64,000 bases of DNA from Aliiruegeria lutimaris (lineage in GTDB: Bacteria > Pseudomonadota > Alphaproteobacteria > Rhodobacterales > Rhodobacteraceae), in assembly GCF_900099935.1 (NCBI RefSeq), contig NZ_FNEK01000005.1:1-64000 (forward strand), given 5' to 3'. Numbering within the stretch: the first letter of the stretch is position 1; each line of letters begins with the position of its first letter. The position numbers and the translations under genes were made by a program. Positions 18,898-27,866 of the stretch are shown here, piece after piece. The notes under the pieces were generated by a model. It saw only the letters and a program-made list of their open reading frames with translations, was not told the DNA's origin and did not search any database.

Positions 18898-19635
18898 TCA
18901 GAATGGCAGGATGATATCCGCGACCTGCTGGCCATAGCGCGGCTGCTGCACATCCGTGATCTGACCCCGTCCGCCATAGGAGATCCGGGCGCCGGCGATC
19001 TTGTCATAGGTGATCTCGTTCTGCCGGGTGATGTCTTCGGGGCGCACATAGCCGGTCACGAGCAGTTCCCGAAGCTCGAAATTCACGCGAACCTCCTGGC
19101 TGCCCTGGATTTTCAGGACCCCGTTCTGGAGAACCTCGACGACGGTTGCCGCCACCCGAAGTGTCAGTTTTTCCTTGCGCTTCACCGATCCGTCGCCTTC
19201 GGAGGAACTGGAGGATGACAGATCCACAGCTGGATCGAGCGAAGCACCTTCAAGGAACTTTTTCGAGAAACGGGTGTCGAGCCCCATGAGATTCGAAACT
19301 GCCATGTCTTCGCCTGAGCTGCGCGAACGTGCGGTCGAGTTCGAGATCTCCGCCTTGTCATTGATTTCGATGACGACAGTCATGATGTCGCCCATCTGGC
19401 CGGCCCGCCGGTCCCCGAGCAGGGACTGCCTGTCCTTGCTCCAGAGCGATGCGGTCTCGGTGGGTCGTTCTGTCGTCAGGGTCTCGGGCAGCGGAATCAC
19501 CGACATCGCCCGGTGTTCATACGTTCCGGCAGTCTCGGAAAAATCCGGGCGTTTGCCGACATCGGCAACACGGGCGCAGGACATGAGGGCAAGGCTGGCG
19601 GCGATCAGGATCGCGACGTTTCTCATCATGGTCAC
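18898..19635 (-). CDS. flgH: Flagellar L-ring protein FlgH
   Basis: 245 residues, normal length. Signal with lipobox-like ASLALMSC at the N-terminus, then the FlgH core: SLWSKDRQSLLGDRRAGQMGD-IMTVVIEINDKAEISNST, and GSQEVRVNFELRELLVTGYVRPEDI plus the C-terminal YGGRGQITDVQQPRYGQQ. It forms the outer-membrane ring around the rod. The ATG overlaps the flgA stop by four bases, which fixes the start. The gene looks intact. Confidence 0.95.
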   Translation of the reverse strand: MTMMRNVAILIAASLALMSCARVADVGKRPDFSETAGTYEHRAMSVIPLPETLTTERPTETASLWSKDRQSLLGDRRAGQMGDIMTVVIEINDKAEISNSTARSRSSGEDMAVSNLMGLDTRFSKKFLEGASLDPAVDLSSSSSSEGDGSVKRKEKLTLRVAATVVEVLQNGVLKIQGSQEVRVNFELRELLVTGYVRPEDITRQNEITYDKIAGARISYGGRGQITDVQQPRYGQQVADIILPF

Positions 19636-20084
19636 TCCATTCGAGAGAATTGCATTTCGGTCGGTCCCACGAGCACACGGCCGTGGGCATCCACTGTTCC
19701 TAAAACGGTCGTGCGGGACTGCAGGTTCATGGCACGGACGCGATCGCCAAGCGCGGCACGTGCCAACGAACGGCCGTCGGTCGTGATCGCGAGACCGTTA
19801 TGGTTGAAGACCAGGGGAACGATCTGGTTGCGCTCGATCAAGGCGGGCGGCGAGAGATCTTCTGGTCTGATGGCCCGCCCGGCATAGAGGACCACCCGCG
19901 CTTCCATTCCGACGGCGGTCTCCACGTCCGACATCGCGCCGGGCAACGTGTCTTCGACAAGCTGAACGTCCTGGGCGGAAATGATCGACCGCGATCGGAT
20001 CGTGTGTGTTGCAACCAGCGATTCGGCCGCAGCCTGTCCGGCAAGGGCGATAATGAGCGGGAGAGCGAGCGGGATCGTTTTCAT
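19632..20084 (-). CDS. flgA: Flagellar P-ring assembly chaperone FlgA
   Basis: 150 residues with a signal peptide (MKTIPLALPLIIALAGQAAA). The SAF-type segment SRSIISAQDVQLVEDTLPGA and the C-terminal LARAALGDRVRAMNLQSRTT-VLGTV are typical of the short FlgA form. It aids periplasmic assembly of FlgI into the P ring. Overlaps flgG upstream and flgH downstream by four bases each (ATGA). flgI itself is not in the window. Confidence 0.92.
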   Translation of the reverse strand: MKTIPLALPLIIALAGQAAAESLVATHTIRSRSIISAQDVQLVEDTLPGAMSDVETAVGMEARVVLYAGRAIRPEDLSPPALIERNQIVPLVFNHNGLAITTDGRSLARAALGDRVRAMNLQSRTTVLGTVDAHGRVLVGPTEMQFSRME

Positions 20085-20866
20085 CGGATCTGCGTCGTTG
20101 CGCCGAGCATCTGGTCGACAGCGGAGATGACCTTGGCGTTGAGTTCGTAGCCCCGCTGGGCCTGGATCAGGTCGGTGATTTCGCGCACCGAGTCGACAGA
20201 ACTGTCTTCGAGGTATCCCTGGCGCACGGTGCCGAGCCCGTCCTCGCCGGGCGTTGCAACGAGAGGCGGGCCGGAGGCCTCGGTCTCCAGGAAGAGATTG
20301 CCGCCAATCGCTTCGAGCCCCTTCTGGTTGGAGAAATCCGCGAGGGTGAACTGGCCCAGCAACTCGGCATCCACCTCGCCGTCGAAATAGGCATAGATCT
20401 CACCGTCCGGATTGATGGAGATCGACCGGGTGTCGTCCGGCACCGTGATCTCCGGCGCGATCGCGTAGCCGTCCGAAGTCACCACCAAGCCATCGGCGGA
20501 AAGTTTGAGTGCACCGTCCCGTGTATAGGCCGATGCGCCCGAAGGAAGGGTCACCTCGAGGTATCCCTCACCGTCGATCGCGATATCCAATTCGCCATTG
20601 GTGGCGGAAAGGGATCCCTGCTGGTGGTCGACCGTCACGGCGGAAGGCCGGACCCCAAGGCCGATCTGAACGCCGGTCGGGACTATCGTGCCGTCGGAGG
20701 CATTGATCGTGCCGGGGCGCGTGAGCTGTTGGTAATGAAGATCCGCGAATTCGGCGCGACGCGCATTATAAGCCGTTGTGCTCATATTCGCGAGGTTGTT
20801 GGAAATGACATCGACCCGCATCTGTTGCGCGGCCATGCCGGTAGCGGCGATCTTGAGCGACTGCAT
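20081..20866 (-). CDS. flgG: Flagellar distal rod protein FlgG
   Basis: 261 residues from ATG 20866, which has GGAGG five bases ahead; a TTG 12 bases earlier is in frame but overlaps that ribosome site. N-terminal rod motif SLKIAATGMAAQQMRVDVIS-NNLANMSTTAYNARRAEF and C-terminal VDSVREITDLIQAQRGYELNAKVI are classical. It forms the distal rod exported by the flagellar secretion system. Twelve bases separate it from flgF upstream. Confidence 0.96.
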   Translation of the reverse strand: MQSLKIAATGMAAQQMRVDVISNNLANMSTTAYNARRAEFADLHYQQLTRPGTINASDGTIVPTGVQIGLGVRPSAVTVDHQQGSLSATNGELDIAIDGEGYLEVTLPSGASAYTRDGALKLSADGLVVTSDGYAIAPEITVPDDTRSISINPDGEIYAYFDGEVDAELLGQFTLADFSNQKGLEAIGGNLFLETEASGPPLVATPGEDGLGTVRQGYLEDSSVDSVREITDLIQAQRGYELNAKVISAVDQMLGATTQIR

Positions 20867-20878
20867 CAGTGCCTCCAA

Positions 20879-21592
20879 TTATCTTGAGAGCGTGTCGATC
20901 AGGCTCGACAGCCGTTTACTTTCGCGGTCGGAAAAAGATTGACCAAGCTCGTAGCTGCGCTGGACTTCGATCATCCGCGCCATTTCGATCACCGGGTTCA
21001 CGTTGGAACCCTCGACGAATCCCTGCAGAACCCTTGGGGAATCAACTGGTTCGAAGTCCCCGGCCAATGAGAATAGCGTGTCGCCTTCCCGTTTCAGGCT
21101 TGCGGGGTCTGCGGGGGCGACCACGCCAATACGTCCCAGTGGCCGGCCATTTGCGCTGATCGTGCCGTCTGTCGCGATGCTGACACTACCGGCATCCGGC
21201 GGCACGAAGATCGGGGCGGCACCCTCGTCGAGGACAAGAAAGCCATCCGGCGTCATCAGGTCCCCCATGTCTCCGGGAAAAAAGCTGCCCGCCCGTGTCA
21301 GCCGTTGCCCTTCCGGCGTCTCGACGAGGAAAAAACCGTCGCCTTCTATCGCCACATCAAATGTTCCACCGGTTGGCTCCAGGCGCCCCTGGCTCAGGTC
21401 AAGATTGCGCGCCCGGGCGGCGGCCATGGAAACGGACTGATCGGCATTGCCGGCCGACTTGATGAATTCCGAGAAAACCACGCCTTCCCGACGAAACCCG
21501 GTGGTCGACATGTTGGCGATGTTGTTCGCGATGCTCTGCATCTCGTTCAGCAGGCCCGATTGCCGTGACAGGGTGACATATCCTGCGCTCAT
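20879..21592 (-). CDS. flgF: Flagellar proximal rod protein FlgF
   Basis: 237 residues. N-terminus YVTLSRQSGLLNEMQSIANN-IANMSTTGFRREGVVF and C-terminus NVNPVIEMARMIEVQRSYEL mark the FlgF/FlgG rod family; the shorter length and position before flgG identify FlgF. Four bases separate it from the fliQ stop and start signals. Looks intact. Confidence 0.93.
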   Translation of the reverse strand: MSAGYVTLSRQSGLLNEMQSIANNIANMSTTGFRREGVVFSEFIKSAGNADQSVSMAAARARNLDLSQGRLEPTGGTFDVAIEGDGFFLVETPEGQRLTRAGSFFPGDMGDLMTPDGFLVLDEGAAPIFVPPDAGSVSIATDGTISANGRPLGRIGVVAPADPASLKREGDTLFSLAGDFEPVDSPRVLQGFVEGSNVNPVIEMARMIEVQRSYELGQSFSDRESKRLSSLIDTLSR

Positions 21593-21596
21593 TGCT

Positions 21597-21863
21597 TCAG
21601 ACTCCTGCGATGAGCGGAATGATCCGCGCCGTGAAAAAGCTTACCAGTGTCTGGGTCATGAAATTCATCGACATCCAGAACACGACCACGATCGCCAGCA
21701 GTTTGGGTACGAAGGTCAGCGTCATCTCCTGGATCGAGGTCAGCGCCTGGAACAAGCCGACGGCCAGTCCCGCCACGAGTGCGACCCCGAGAATGGGCAT
21801 GGCGATGGTGACGCCGGTCCAGAGCGCCTCTCGCAGCGTGTCGAAATACGCGGCTTCATTCAT
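21597..21863 (-). CDS. fliQ: Flagellar export gate protein FliQ
   Basis: 88 residues with two membrane helices, the whole FliQ family length. ALWTGVTIAMPILGVALVAG, then VGLFQALTSIQEMTLTFVPKL in the loop, is diagnostic. Part of the FliPQR export gate in the basal body. Position between flgF and fliE is the conserved Rhodobacteraceae order. fliP is not in the window. Confidence 0.95.
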   Translation of the reverse strand: MNEAAYFDTLREALWTGVTIAMPILGVALVAGLAVGLFQALTSIQEMTLTFVPKLLAIVVVFWMSMNFMTQTLVSFFTARIIPLIAGV

Positions 21864-21866
21864 GGT

Positions 21867-22157
21867 TCAGACCGGCATCCGCATGATTTCCTGATAGGCC
21901 TCAACGACCTTGTCGCGCAGGGTTGATGCCGTCTCGATGGCCAGTTCGCTTTGCGTCAGGGCCATGACGAGGGCGTGAGGGTCGGCTTTGCCGACCATCG
22001 CCGCTTTCGCAGTCGCCTCCGTTTCCTGCAGACCGGCGGCGAAATTCGTCGCCGCAGCCTGAAAGCTCTCGCCGGCATTTGCCGGTTTCTGTGTGGGAGT
22101 GAGCGCGGGCTTTGCCGCAATGTAGCCTCTTGGGGCCTGTGTCGCCTGGATTACCAT
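21867..22157 (-). CDS. fliE: Flagellar hook-basal body protein FliE
   Basis: 96 residues. The conserved C-terminal half DPHALVMALTQSELAIETAS-TLRDKVVEAYQEIMRMPV is typical of FliE, the adaptor joining the MS ring to the proximal rod. Starts 12 bases after the flgC stop. Confidence 0.92.
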   Translation of the reverse strand: MVIQATQAPRGYIAAKPALTPTQKPANAGESFQAAATNFAAGLQETEATAKAAMVGKADPHALVMALTQSELAIETASTLRDKVVEAYQEIMRMPV

Positions 22158-22169
22158 TCTGGTTACTCC

Positions 22170-22562
22170 TTACTTTCTACGCAGCTCGAATAGGCTCGAG
22201 GTCATTTTCCTCGCCTGGTCGAACATCTTGAGGTTCGCCTCGTAACTTCGTTGCGCCTGTCGGGCGTCTGCGATTTCGACGACGAGATTCACATTGGATC
22301 CGTCGTAATGCCCGCTGTCGTCCGCCATGGGATGAGACGGGTCGTAGACCTGCTCCAGCGGCCGCTGGTCGAGCTGCACATGTCCGGTTGTCACCAGCTC
22401 CATGTCGCGGCTTCGATCCAGCTCGCTTTCGAAAGGCACCATTTTCCGGCGGAATCCCTGTGTGTCGGCACTGGAGATGTTCTCGGAGATATGGCGCAGC
22501 CGCGTAGACTGCGCTTTCAGGCCGCTGGCGGACACGGCCATGGTGTTGAGCAGGTCACTCAT
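22170..22562 (-). CDS. flgC: Flagellar proximal rod protein FlgC
   Basis: 130 residues. N-terminal AVSASGLKAQSTRLRHISEN-ISSADTQGFRRK and C-terminal DGSNVNLVVEIADARQAQRS-YEANLKMFDQARKM are the FlgC signatures. Builds the rod with FlgB and FlgF. Between flgB (11 bases upstream) and fliE. Confidence 0.94.
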   Translation of the reverse strand: MSDLLNTMAVSASGLKAQSTRLRHISENISSADTQGFRRKMVPFESELDRSRDMELVTTGHVQLDQRPLEQVYDPSHPMADDSGHYDGSNVNLVVEIADARQAQRSYEANLKMFDQARKMTSSLFELRRK

Positions 22563-22573
22563 CGCGAAACCTC

Positions 22574-22963
22574 CTACCGACGCCCGATGCTGGCGCGGAT
22601 CACTCCCAGACCACTGCGGTAGATCGAGATCGCCATATCGTGTTGTTGCTGGATTTCTGCGGATTTCAGGATTTCGTCTTCGAGCGAGACGGAATTTCCG
22701 TTCGGCGCGACGACACCGGATTCCACGATCCTGGCCCTTGCCGCCGCTTCCTGGCCGTTGTGACCGATATGGCCCGGGCGCGTCGCGCGCATGGAGCCTT
22801 CGTCACCGAACGCGGTATAGCTGTCAGCAAAACTCGGAATGTCTTGCTGCCGGTAGCCCGGCGTGTCGACATTCGCGATGTTCGCGGCCACGACCGACTG
22901 GCGCGCAGCGGCAAGTTGGGCCAGTTGCTGCGCCATGTTCAGTAGTTCGATTTTTGTTGTCAT
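22574..22963 (-). CDS. flgB: Flagellar proximal rod protein FlgB
   Basis: 129 residues from ATG 22963, which has GGGAG nine bases ahead; a longer frame starting at 22987 has no ribosome site. N-terminal AARQSVVAANIANVDTPGYR-QQDIPSF and the C-terminal SAEIQQQHDMAISIYRSGLG-VIRASIGR are those of FlgB. First gene of the minus-strand flg operon and divergent from fliI across 78 bases, so the operon promoter must lie there. Confidence 0.93.
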   Translation of the reverse strand: MTTKIELLNMAQQLAQLAAARQSVVAANIANVDTPGYRQQDIPSFADSYTAFGDEGSMRATRPGHIGHNGQEAAARARIVESGVVAPNGNSVSLEDEILKSAEIQQQHDMAISIYRSGLGVIRASIGRR

Positions 22964-23041
22964 CGGGGGTTCTCCCTCGGCTTTCAATCAAGGCTTAACC
23001 CCGATTCCTTTAGAAACAGTGTGCGTCCAAAAGGGGAACAC
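22964..23041. promoter_or_regulatory. Divergent flgB / fliI promoter region
   Basis: The 78 bases between the two divergent starts must drive both flagellar units. They contain CTTAACC (from about 22992), matching the TTAACC half of the CtrA box known to control flagellar genes in alphaproteobacteria, but the partner half at seven-base spacing is imperfect. No sigma-54 -24/-12 pair was seen. Confidence 0.4.
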
Positions 23042-24364
23042 ATGATGAACGGCAGAAGCCTCGAAACGCTTGCTTGCGAAATCCGCTCAATGACACCCGT
23101 GCGGCCCGTAGGGCGCGTTGTCGCCGCCGGCCACGGCATCCTGACCATTGGTGGCCTGCAAGAGGACGCGGCACTGGGCGATCACGTCCGGCTGGAGACG
23201 CGGCACGGGGTGTTGCGGGGCGAGGTGATCAATATTTCGCGGGACGGAGTCGCCGTTTTGCCCGATGGCTCCGGGGAAGGCATCCGAATCGGGGATCCCG
23301 CCGTTCTAAAGGGGGCGCCCGTGATCGCTCCGTCCGATCACTGGGTCGGCCGCATCGTTGACCCTTACGGAAATTCGCTGGATGGCCGGAGCCTGGGGCG
23401 GGGCGCCACCGAGAGGCCTTTGCGGGCGTCGCCGCCGGTTGCAACGCGCAGGCGGCCGCTCGGGGAACGCCTTCCAACCGGTCTTGCCGTGTTCGATACA
23501 ATGCTGCCGCTGGTTCGCGGGCAGAGAATCGGGATCTTTTCCGGCTCCGGCGTCGGAAAGTCGACCCTTCTGGGGAACCTGACCCGCCAGGTCGATTGCG
23601 ACGTCGCCGTGGTGGCGCTCGTCGGCGAACGCGGGCGGGAAGTTCGGGAATTCGTCGAGTCCAATCTCGGGCCGGCGGGCATGAAGAAATCCGTCGTGGT
23701 GACAGCGACCTCCGATCAGCCCCCGCTGGCCCGTCGTCGCGCCATGTGGACGGCGATGAGCATCGCGGAGCATTTCCGGGACCAGGGCAAGCATGTGCTC
23801 TTTCTGGCTGATTCCGTCACACGCTTTGCCGAGGCGCATCGCGAGGTCGCTCTCGCGGCGGGTGAGTCCTCCTCCCTGCGTGGGTTCCCTCCGTCCACGG
23901 CGCACCAGATCATGACCCTGGCCGAGCGCGCCGGACCCGGAGACGTCCGCCATGGCGGAGAAATCACGGCAGTTTTCACCGTGCTCGTCGCAGGGTCGGA
24001 CATGGACGAGCCGGTGGCGGATATTCTGCGCGGCGTTCTCGACGGGCATGTCATCCTAGACCGTCAGATCGCGGAACGCGGTCGCTTTCCGGCGGTGGAC
24101 CTTTTGCGTTCCGTTTCGCGCAGCCTGCCGGGAGCGGCGAGCGAGGCCGAGAATGCCCTGATCCGTCTGGCCCGTCAGCGCCTTGGGGCCTATGACCGCG
24201 CCGAGGTTATGATCCAGGCCGGTCTCTATACATCCGGCAGTGACCCTGAGGTCGACGCGGCGATCCAGGTCTATCCGCAACTCGACAGCTTTCTTGCGGA
24301 GCTGTCGCCCGAAGGACCGGAGGGCGCGTTTGCACGGCTCGGGGCAATCCTAACCCGCAGATGA
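23042..24364 (+). CDS. fliI: Flagellum-specific ATPase FliI
   Basis: 440 residues from ATG 23042 (AGGGGAA just upstream). Cytoplasmic ATPase of the type III export apparatus. Walker A SGSGVGKST at 167-175, the GERGREVREFVE motif, Walker B HVLFLADSVTRFAEAHREVA and the SSLRGFPPSTAHQIMTLAER stretch are all present. It stands alone on the plus strand between the flg operon and flhB. Apparently intact, although its partners FliH, FliF and FliP are not in the window. Confidence 0.95.
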   Translation: MMNGRSLETLACEIRSMTPVRPVGRVVAAGHGILTIGGLQEDAALGDHVRLETRHGVLRGEVINISRDGVAVLPDGSGEGIRIGDPAVLKGAPVIAPSDHWVGRIVDPYGNSLDGRSLGRGATERPLRASPPVATRRRPLGERLPTGLAVFDTMLPLVRGQRIGIFSGSGVGKSTLLGNLTRQVDCDVAVVALVGERGREVREFVESNLGPAGMKKSVVVTATSDQPPLARRRAMWTAMSIAEHFRDQGKHVLFLADSVTRFAEAHREVALAAGESSSLRGFPPSTAHQIMTLAERAGPGDVRHGGEITAVFTVLVAGSDMDEPVADILRGVLDGHVILDRQIAERGRFPAVDLLRSVSRSLPGAASEAENALIRLARQRLGAYDRAEVMIQAGLYTSGSDPEVDAAIQVYPQLDSFLAELSPEGPEGAFARLGAILTRR

Positions 24365-24425
24365 GCGCGGCTTCTTCTCGGAAGCGAAACTCAAAACGGC
24401 CGGTTCATCCGTCTTCCGGGGCGGA

Positions 24426-24800
24426 CTAACGACGTTTCCTTTCGGCATCCGCTTGTACCAGCAGTTTCGACAGTGCGTTATCCTTGGCAAAGGTACGCCG
24501 AGCCGCTTCCTGTTCGCGCGCCAATTCCGCTCGCAGGCGGGCAACGGTCATGTTCTGGCGCGCCCGCTCCCCATCGACCCAGCGAAGCCAGCGCGTTGTC
24601 GAGAGCACCTGCGCGACATCGAGAGCGTCGCCGGGCGCGATCTGCTTCAGGGCGGTTTCCCTGTCCCGCGCCAGCTTGTTAAGGCGCGCGGTTGCCGCGC
24701 GCTCCTCCCCGGCCTTTTCCCGAAGCGACTGGCTGGCTGCGAGCCATGCGGCCTCGGTGACGGATTTCAGGCGTTTGAGGTCTCGAAGGCGGTTTTTCAT
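24426..24800 (-). CDS. FliJ-like coiled-coil protein
   Basis: 124 residues from ATG 24800, eight bases before the flhB stop on the same strand. Almost wholly alpha-helical, charged and rich in Arg/Ala/Glu heptads (LKRLKSVTEAAWLAASQSLR, AELAREQEAARRTFAKDNAL), without membrane helices. Size, coiled coil, and location next to fliI and flhB suggest the FliJ role (general export chaperone/stalk of FliI). Sequence similarity to FliJ is too weak to be sure by eye. A longer frame to 25115 in the same phase only shadows flhB. Confidence 0.6.
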   Translation of the reverse strand: MKNRLRDLKRLKSVTEAAWLAASQSLREKAGEERAATARLNKLARDRETALKQIAPGDALDVAQVLSTTRWLRWVDGERARQNMTVARLRAELAREQEAARRTFAKDNALSKLLVQADAERKRR

Positions 24801-24807
24801 GACGTGA

Positions 24808-25893
24808 TCAATCCAGCACTCTCTGACGGGCGAGACCGCGCATCTTCTCGGCAAAACGAATGGCTGCCGCAACGGCGCGGTACTGGTCGGGATGGATCTC
24901 CTGACCGATTTCCGTCGTCGCGTGGATCGCGCGGGCGGTTGGCGGGTCCCGATGTATGGGAACACCCGATTCCATCGCCTTTTCTCGGATCCGGGCGGCG
25001 ATTTCATCCACCCCCTTGGCAACGCAGATGGGTGGGCCGCTGAAGGACGGATCCCATTTGAGCGCCACGGCATAATGCTCGGGGTTAACCACGACGACAC
25101 TCGCATCGGGCACATCGGCCAGCATGGAACCCATCGCGATTTCCTGTGCCCTCCTGCGCCGGGCCATTTTCATGAAGGGGTCGCCTTCGGACTCCTTCGC
25201 TTCGTCCTTGAGTTCCTTGTGGGACATCATGTTGCGCCGCCGGTGTTCGGCGTGCTGCCATAGCAGGTCGATGGCGCCGAAGGTCCCGAATACCAGAACG
25301 ACGATGGTCAGGAAATCGACGGCAAGCTCGCCCATCAATTGCGCGACGCCGCCGGGTGTCGACGACATCGTCGCGGCAATGCTGTCCATGCGTGCCGACA
25401 GGAAGAGAAACAGCACGCCCGACACGATCACGAGCTTCAGGAAACTCTTGGCGAATTCGAACAGGCCAGAGCGGCCATACTTGTTCTTGGCGTTCGATAG
25501 AGGAGATATTCGGGACAGTTTTGGCGCCAGCTTGCTGGGGGCAAAGACCAGCGTGCGTTGTGCCAGCAGGCTGGCGATCACGATCAGTCCGGGCGGTAGC
25601 ATCAGGGGCAGGAGACCTTGCAGCAGCGAGCTGCCCAAGGCGCCGCGTTCAAGCGGTACACCGAAATGCGCGCGCGTGGCCGCGCTGTTTTCGAGGCTGG
25701 AAAGTATCGATGTTCCGAGATCGCCGAAACGGGTTGCGATCGAGGGGCCGAGCGCAACGATGGCAATCAGGATCGTGGCGTAAGCGATGGCGCCGGTCAG
25801 GTCCTGTGATCGCGGCACGTCGCCTTTCTTGCGCGCATCGTCCAGTTTCTTCTGGCTTGGCTCGTGTTGCTTGTCCTGCTCTTCCTCGGCCAT
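24808..25893 (-). CDS. flhB: Flagellar export switch protein FlhB
   Basis: 361 residues with four N-terminal membrane helices, then a cytoplasmic domain carrying the autocleavage site as NPEH at 270-273 (usual NPTH) followed by YAVALKWDPS. The N-terminus DKQHEPSQKKLDDARKKGDVPRSQDL is typical. It sets substrate specificity of the export gate. The Glu in place of Thr keeps the cleaved Asn-Pro bond. Overlaps fliR by one base (TGATG). Confidence 0.95.
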   Translation of the reverse strand: MAEEEQDKQHEPSQKKLDDARKKGDVPRSQDLTGAIAYATILIAIVALGPSIATRFGDLGTSILSSLENSAATRAHFGVPLERGALGSSLLQGLLPLMLPPGLIVIASLLAQRTLVFAPSKLAPKLSRISPLSNAKNKYGRSGLFEFAKSFLKLVIVSGVLFLFLSARMDSIAATMSSTPGGVAQLMGELAVDFLTIVVLVFGTFGAIDLLWQHAEHRRRNMMSHKELKDEAKESEGDPFMKMARRRRAQEIAMGSMLADVPDASVVVVNPEHYAVALKWDPSFSGPPICVAKGVDEIAARIREKAMESGVPIHRDPPTARAIHATTEIGQEIHPDQYRAVAAAIRFAEKMRGLARQRVLD

Positions 25894-26663
25894 CAGCGCA
25901 TCCCGAATGGATTGGCCAGAACGACCTGGAAAGCGTCGAGCCAGATCCGAAGAAGGAAAGGCGACAGCAGGGCCAGCATGGCCATTCCGACACCGGTGAT
26001 CGCCGGCGCGCCAACCAGTACGACCATGAGTTGCGGCATGGCACGGTTAATCGCGCCGAGCGCCAGGTTGTAGATGAACGCTGCCAACACGAAGGGGGCG
26101 GCGAGGCAGAAGGCCAGCCGGAAGCAATAGGAGATATGGGCGATGCCGAATTCGGTCAGCTCGGTGGAATCCATCAGGCTGCCGACGGGAAAGATGCTGT
26201 AGCTCTCCATGATTGCCCTTGCCGCGAGCACATGGAGATCCGCCATCACGGCGAGCGCCAGCCCGCCCATGACCAGCACATGACCGATGGCGGGCATCGG
26301 CTCGGTCGCGGACCCGGAGAAAATCTGTGCGAGCGAGGTCGACTGTGCGATCATGGACGCGGCCATCTGCAAAACCACGACCATCATCCGCAGCGTCAGC
26401 CCGAGAACGACACCGATCAGGGTCTCGGCGCCTATCAGGGACAGCAGTTCTGTGCCCGTGTCGGGGGCATCTGTGAGTGGAACCGCAGGAAGGACAATCG
26501 AGGTGAATGCCAGCGCGACGGCGAGCTTGACGCGCTGCGGCACCAGTTTCTCGCCGAAAGCCGGCAGGAAGGCAACGACACCGGCGACGCGCAGGAAGGC
26601 CACCACTCCCTGCAGCAGAAGGCCCTGACTTGCCTGCAGCAGTTCGGGTGGCAATTCGATCAT
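25893..26663 (-). CDS. fliR: Flagellar export gate protein FliR
   Basis: 256 residues, six or so membrane helices; FLPAFGEKLVPQRVKLAVAL and FNLALGAINRAMPQLMVVLVGAPA segments are those of FliR. Works with FliP, FliQ and FlhB to form the export channel. Overlaps the flhA stop by four bases (ATGA), showing that flhA-fliR-flhB was a translationally coupled unit. Confidence 0.94.
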   Translation of the reverse strand: MIELPPELLQASQGLLLQGVVAFLRVAGVVAFLPAFGEKLVPQRVKLAVALAFTSIVLPAVPLTDAPDTGTELLSLIGAETLIGVVLGLTLRMMVVVLQMAASMIAQSTSLAQIFSGSATEPMPAIGHVLVMGGLALAVMADLHVLAARAIMESYSIFPVGSLMDSTELTEFGIAHISYCFRLAFCLAAPFVLAAFIYNLALGAINRAMPQLMVVLVGAPAITGVGMAMLALLSPFLLRIWLDAFQVVLANPFGMR

Positions 26664-27706
26664 GCCGGGACGACCCCGATCATCGAGGGGCGTGCATCCA
26701 TGCCGATTTCTTCGAAGGAAAGGACGGGCGAATGCACGCCCTTGGCGGCCAGAACGCTAGTCAGGAAACGCCGCCGGCGAGTCGAGGTGACGATTGCCGG
26801 GAAAATTCCTCTCTCGGCAGCTTGCGACAGCTTCTCGGAGACGCCTGCGGCCAGCCGGCCGAAATCTTCCGGCGGAAGCGCGACTTCCTTCATGCCGCCT
26901 GGGCCATCGATCTGGTAGGAGGAAAAACGGTCCTCCCATTCCGGTGCCAGCTGGAGCAGCGGCACGGTTCCGTCTTCGCGGCGTAGCCCCGAAACGATCT
27001 GGAACCCAAGCCGCTGGCGGACATATTCGCAGATGGCTTCGGGCGTGTTGAAGCTGCCGCGCGCCTCGGCAATCGCCTCCAGGATGAGCGGCATGTTGCG
27101 AATGGAGACCTGTTCTTCGAGCAGCAGGCGCAGGACGGCCAGCAGCATGTCGATCGGCACCTTGTCGGGCACGAGCTCGTCGATCAGCTTCCGGTTGGCC
27201 TCGGCGCGCCCCTTGTCGGAAAGATTGGTCAGTTCATTCAATAGGCGCCGGAGGGCCTTCAGGGTCATCAGGCGGGGGAAGTTCCGCTTGATGACTTCGA
27301 GCAGATGTGTCGCCAGCACTTCCGAAGGCGTAACGATCGTCGTGCCGTCGAGGGCGAGTTCCTCGCGTTGATCCTCCGGAATCCAGCGTGCGGGCGCTCC
27401 GTAGACAGGCTCTGAGACGTTCTCGCCCGGAGGGTAGGGAAGCGAGGGGTCGGAGACGAGCGCGAGCACCCTTCCGGGCTGAAGCCGGTCGCGCGCCTGT
27501 TCCACGCCCTGGATGCGCAGGACGTAGGTGCCCTGTTCGAGGGCGGCATTGTCGGTGAGTCGCACTTCGGGAAGGACAAGTCCGAACTGCGACGCGACGT
27601 GGTTGCGCATGTTCGCAATACGCGCGTCGAGGCCCGTGCCCGGATCGAGCACCATGGACACTAGCTCGGGAGAGAATTCCAGGTGAATGTCGTCGAGGTC
27701 GAGCAT
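26660..27706 (-). pseudogene. flhA: FlhA cytoplasmic domain only; transmembrane half missing
   Basis: The frame encodes the complete FlhA C-terminal domain: ERLIGDMLDLDDIHLEFSPE, MVLDPGTGLDARIANMRNHV, PSEVLATHLLEVIKRNFPRL, LLEEQVSIRNMPLILEAIAE, and the terminal VLSFEEIGMDARPSMIGVVP. FlhA is normally near 690 residues, with eight N-terminal membrane helices forming the export motor. Here the frame is open only to 27856, where TGA ends it, with no start codon upstream of ATG 27706 and no membrane segment in any frame. Homology begins in the linker. An intrinsic terminator lies directly upstream. The gene is therefore amputated and, unless FlhA exists elsewhere, export should fail. fliR and flhB follow intact. 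Confidence 0.85.
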
Positions 27707-27866
27707 GTCGCCGATAAGCCGTTCCGAAGGGGCCGCTTCGGTTGCAGGACGGACGTTTGCGGCTGCCGCGGTGACGGTACTTCCGGTACGGGCCCGTCCG
27801 GTACTTCGGGCACGAACTGATCGGCATTGCGCGGCGTCGAAATGGCGTCGTCGCGATCAAGACAAA

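Noticed and set aside
24426-25115. Full 229-codon frame as the FliJ-like gene
   Set aside because: Its first 105 codons overlap flhB in another frame and read as noise; the credible coiled-coil protein starts at 24800.
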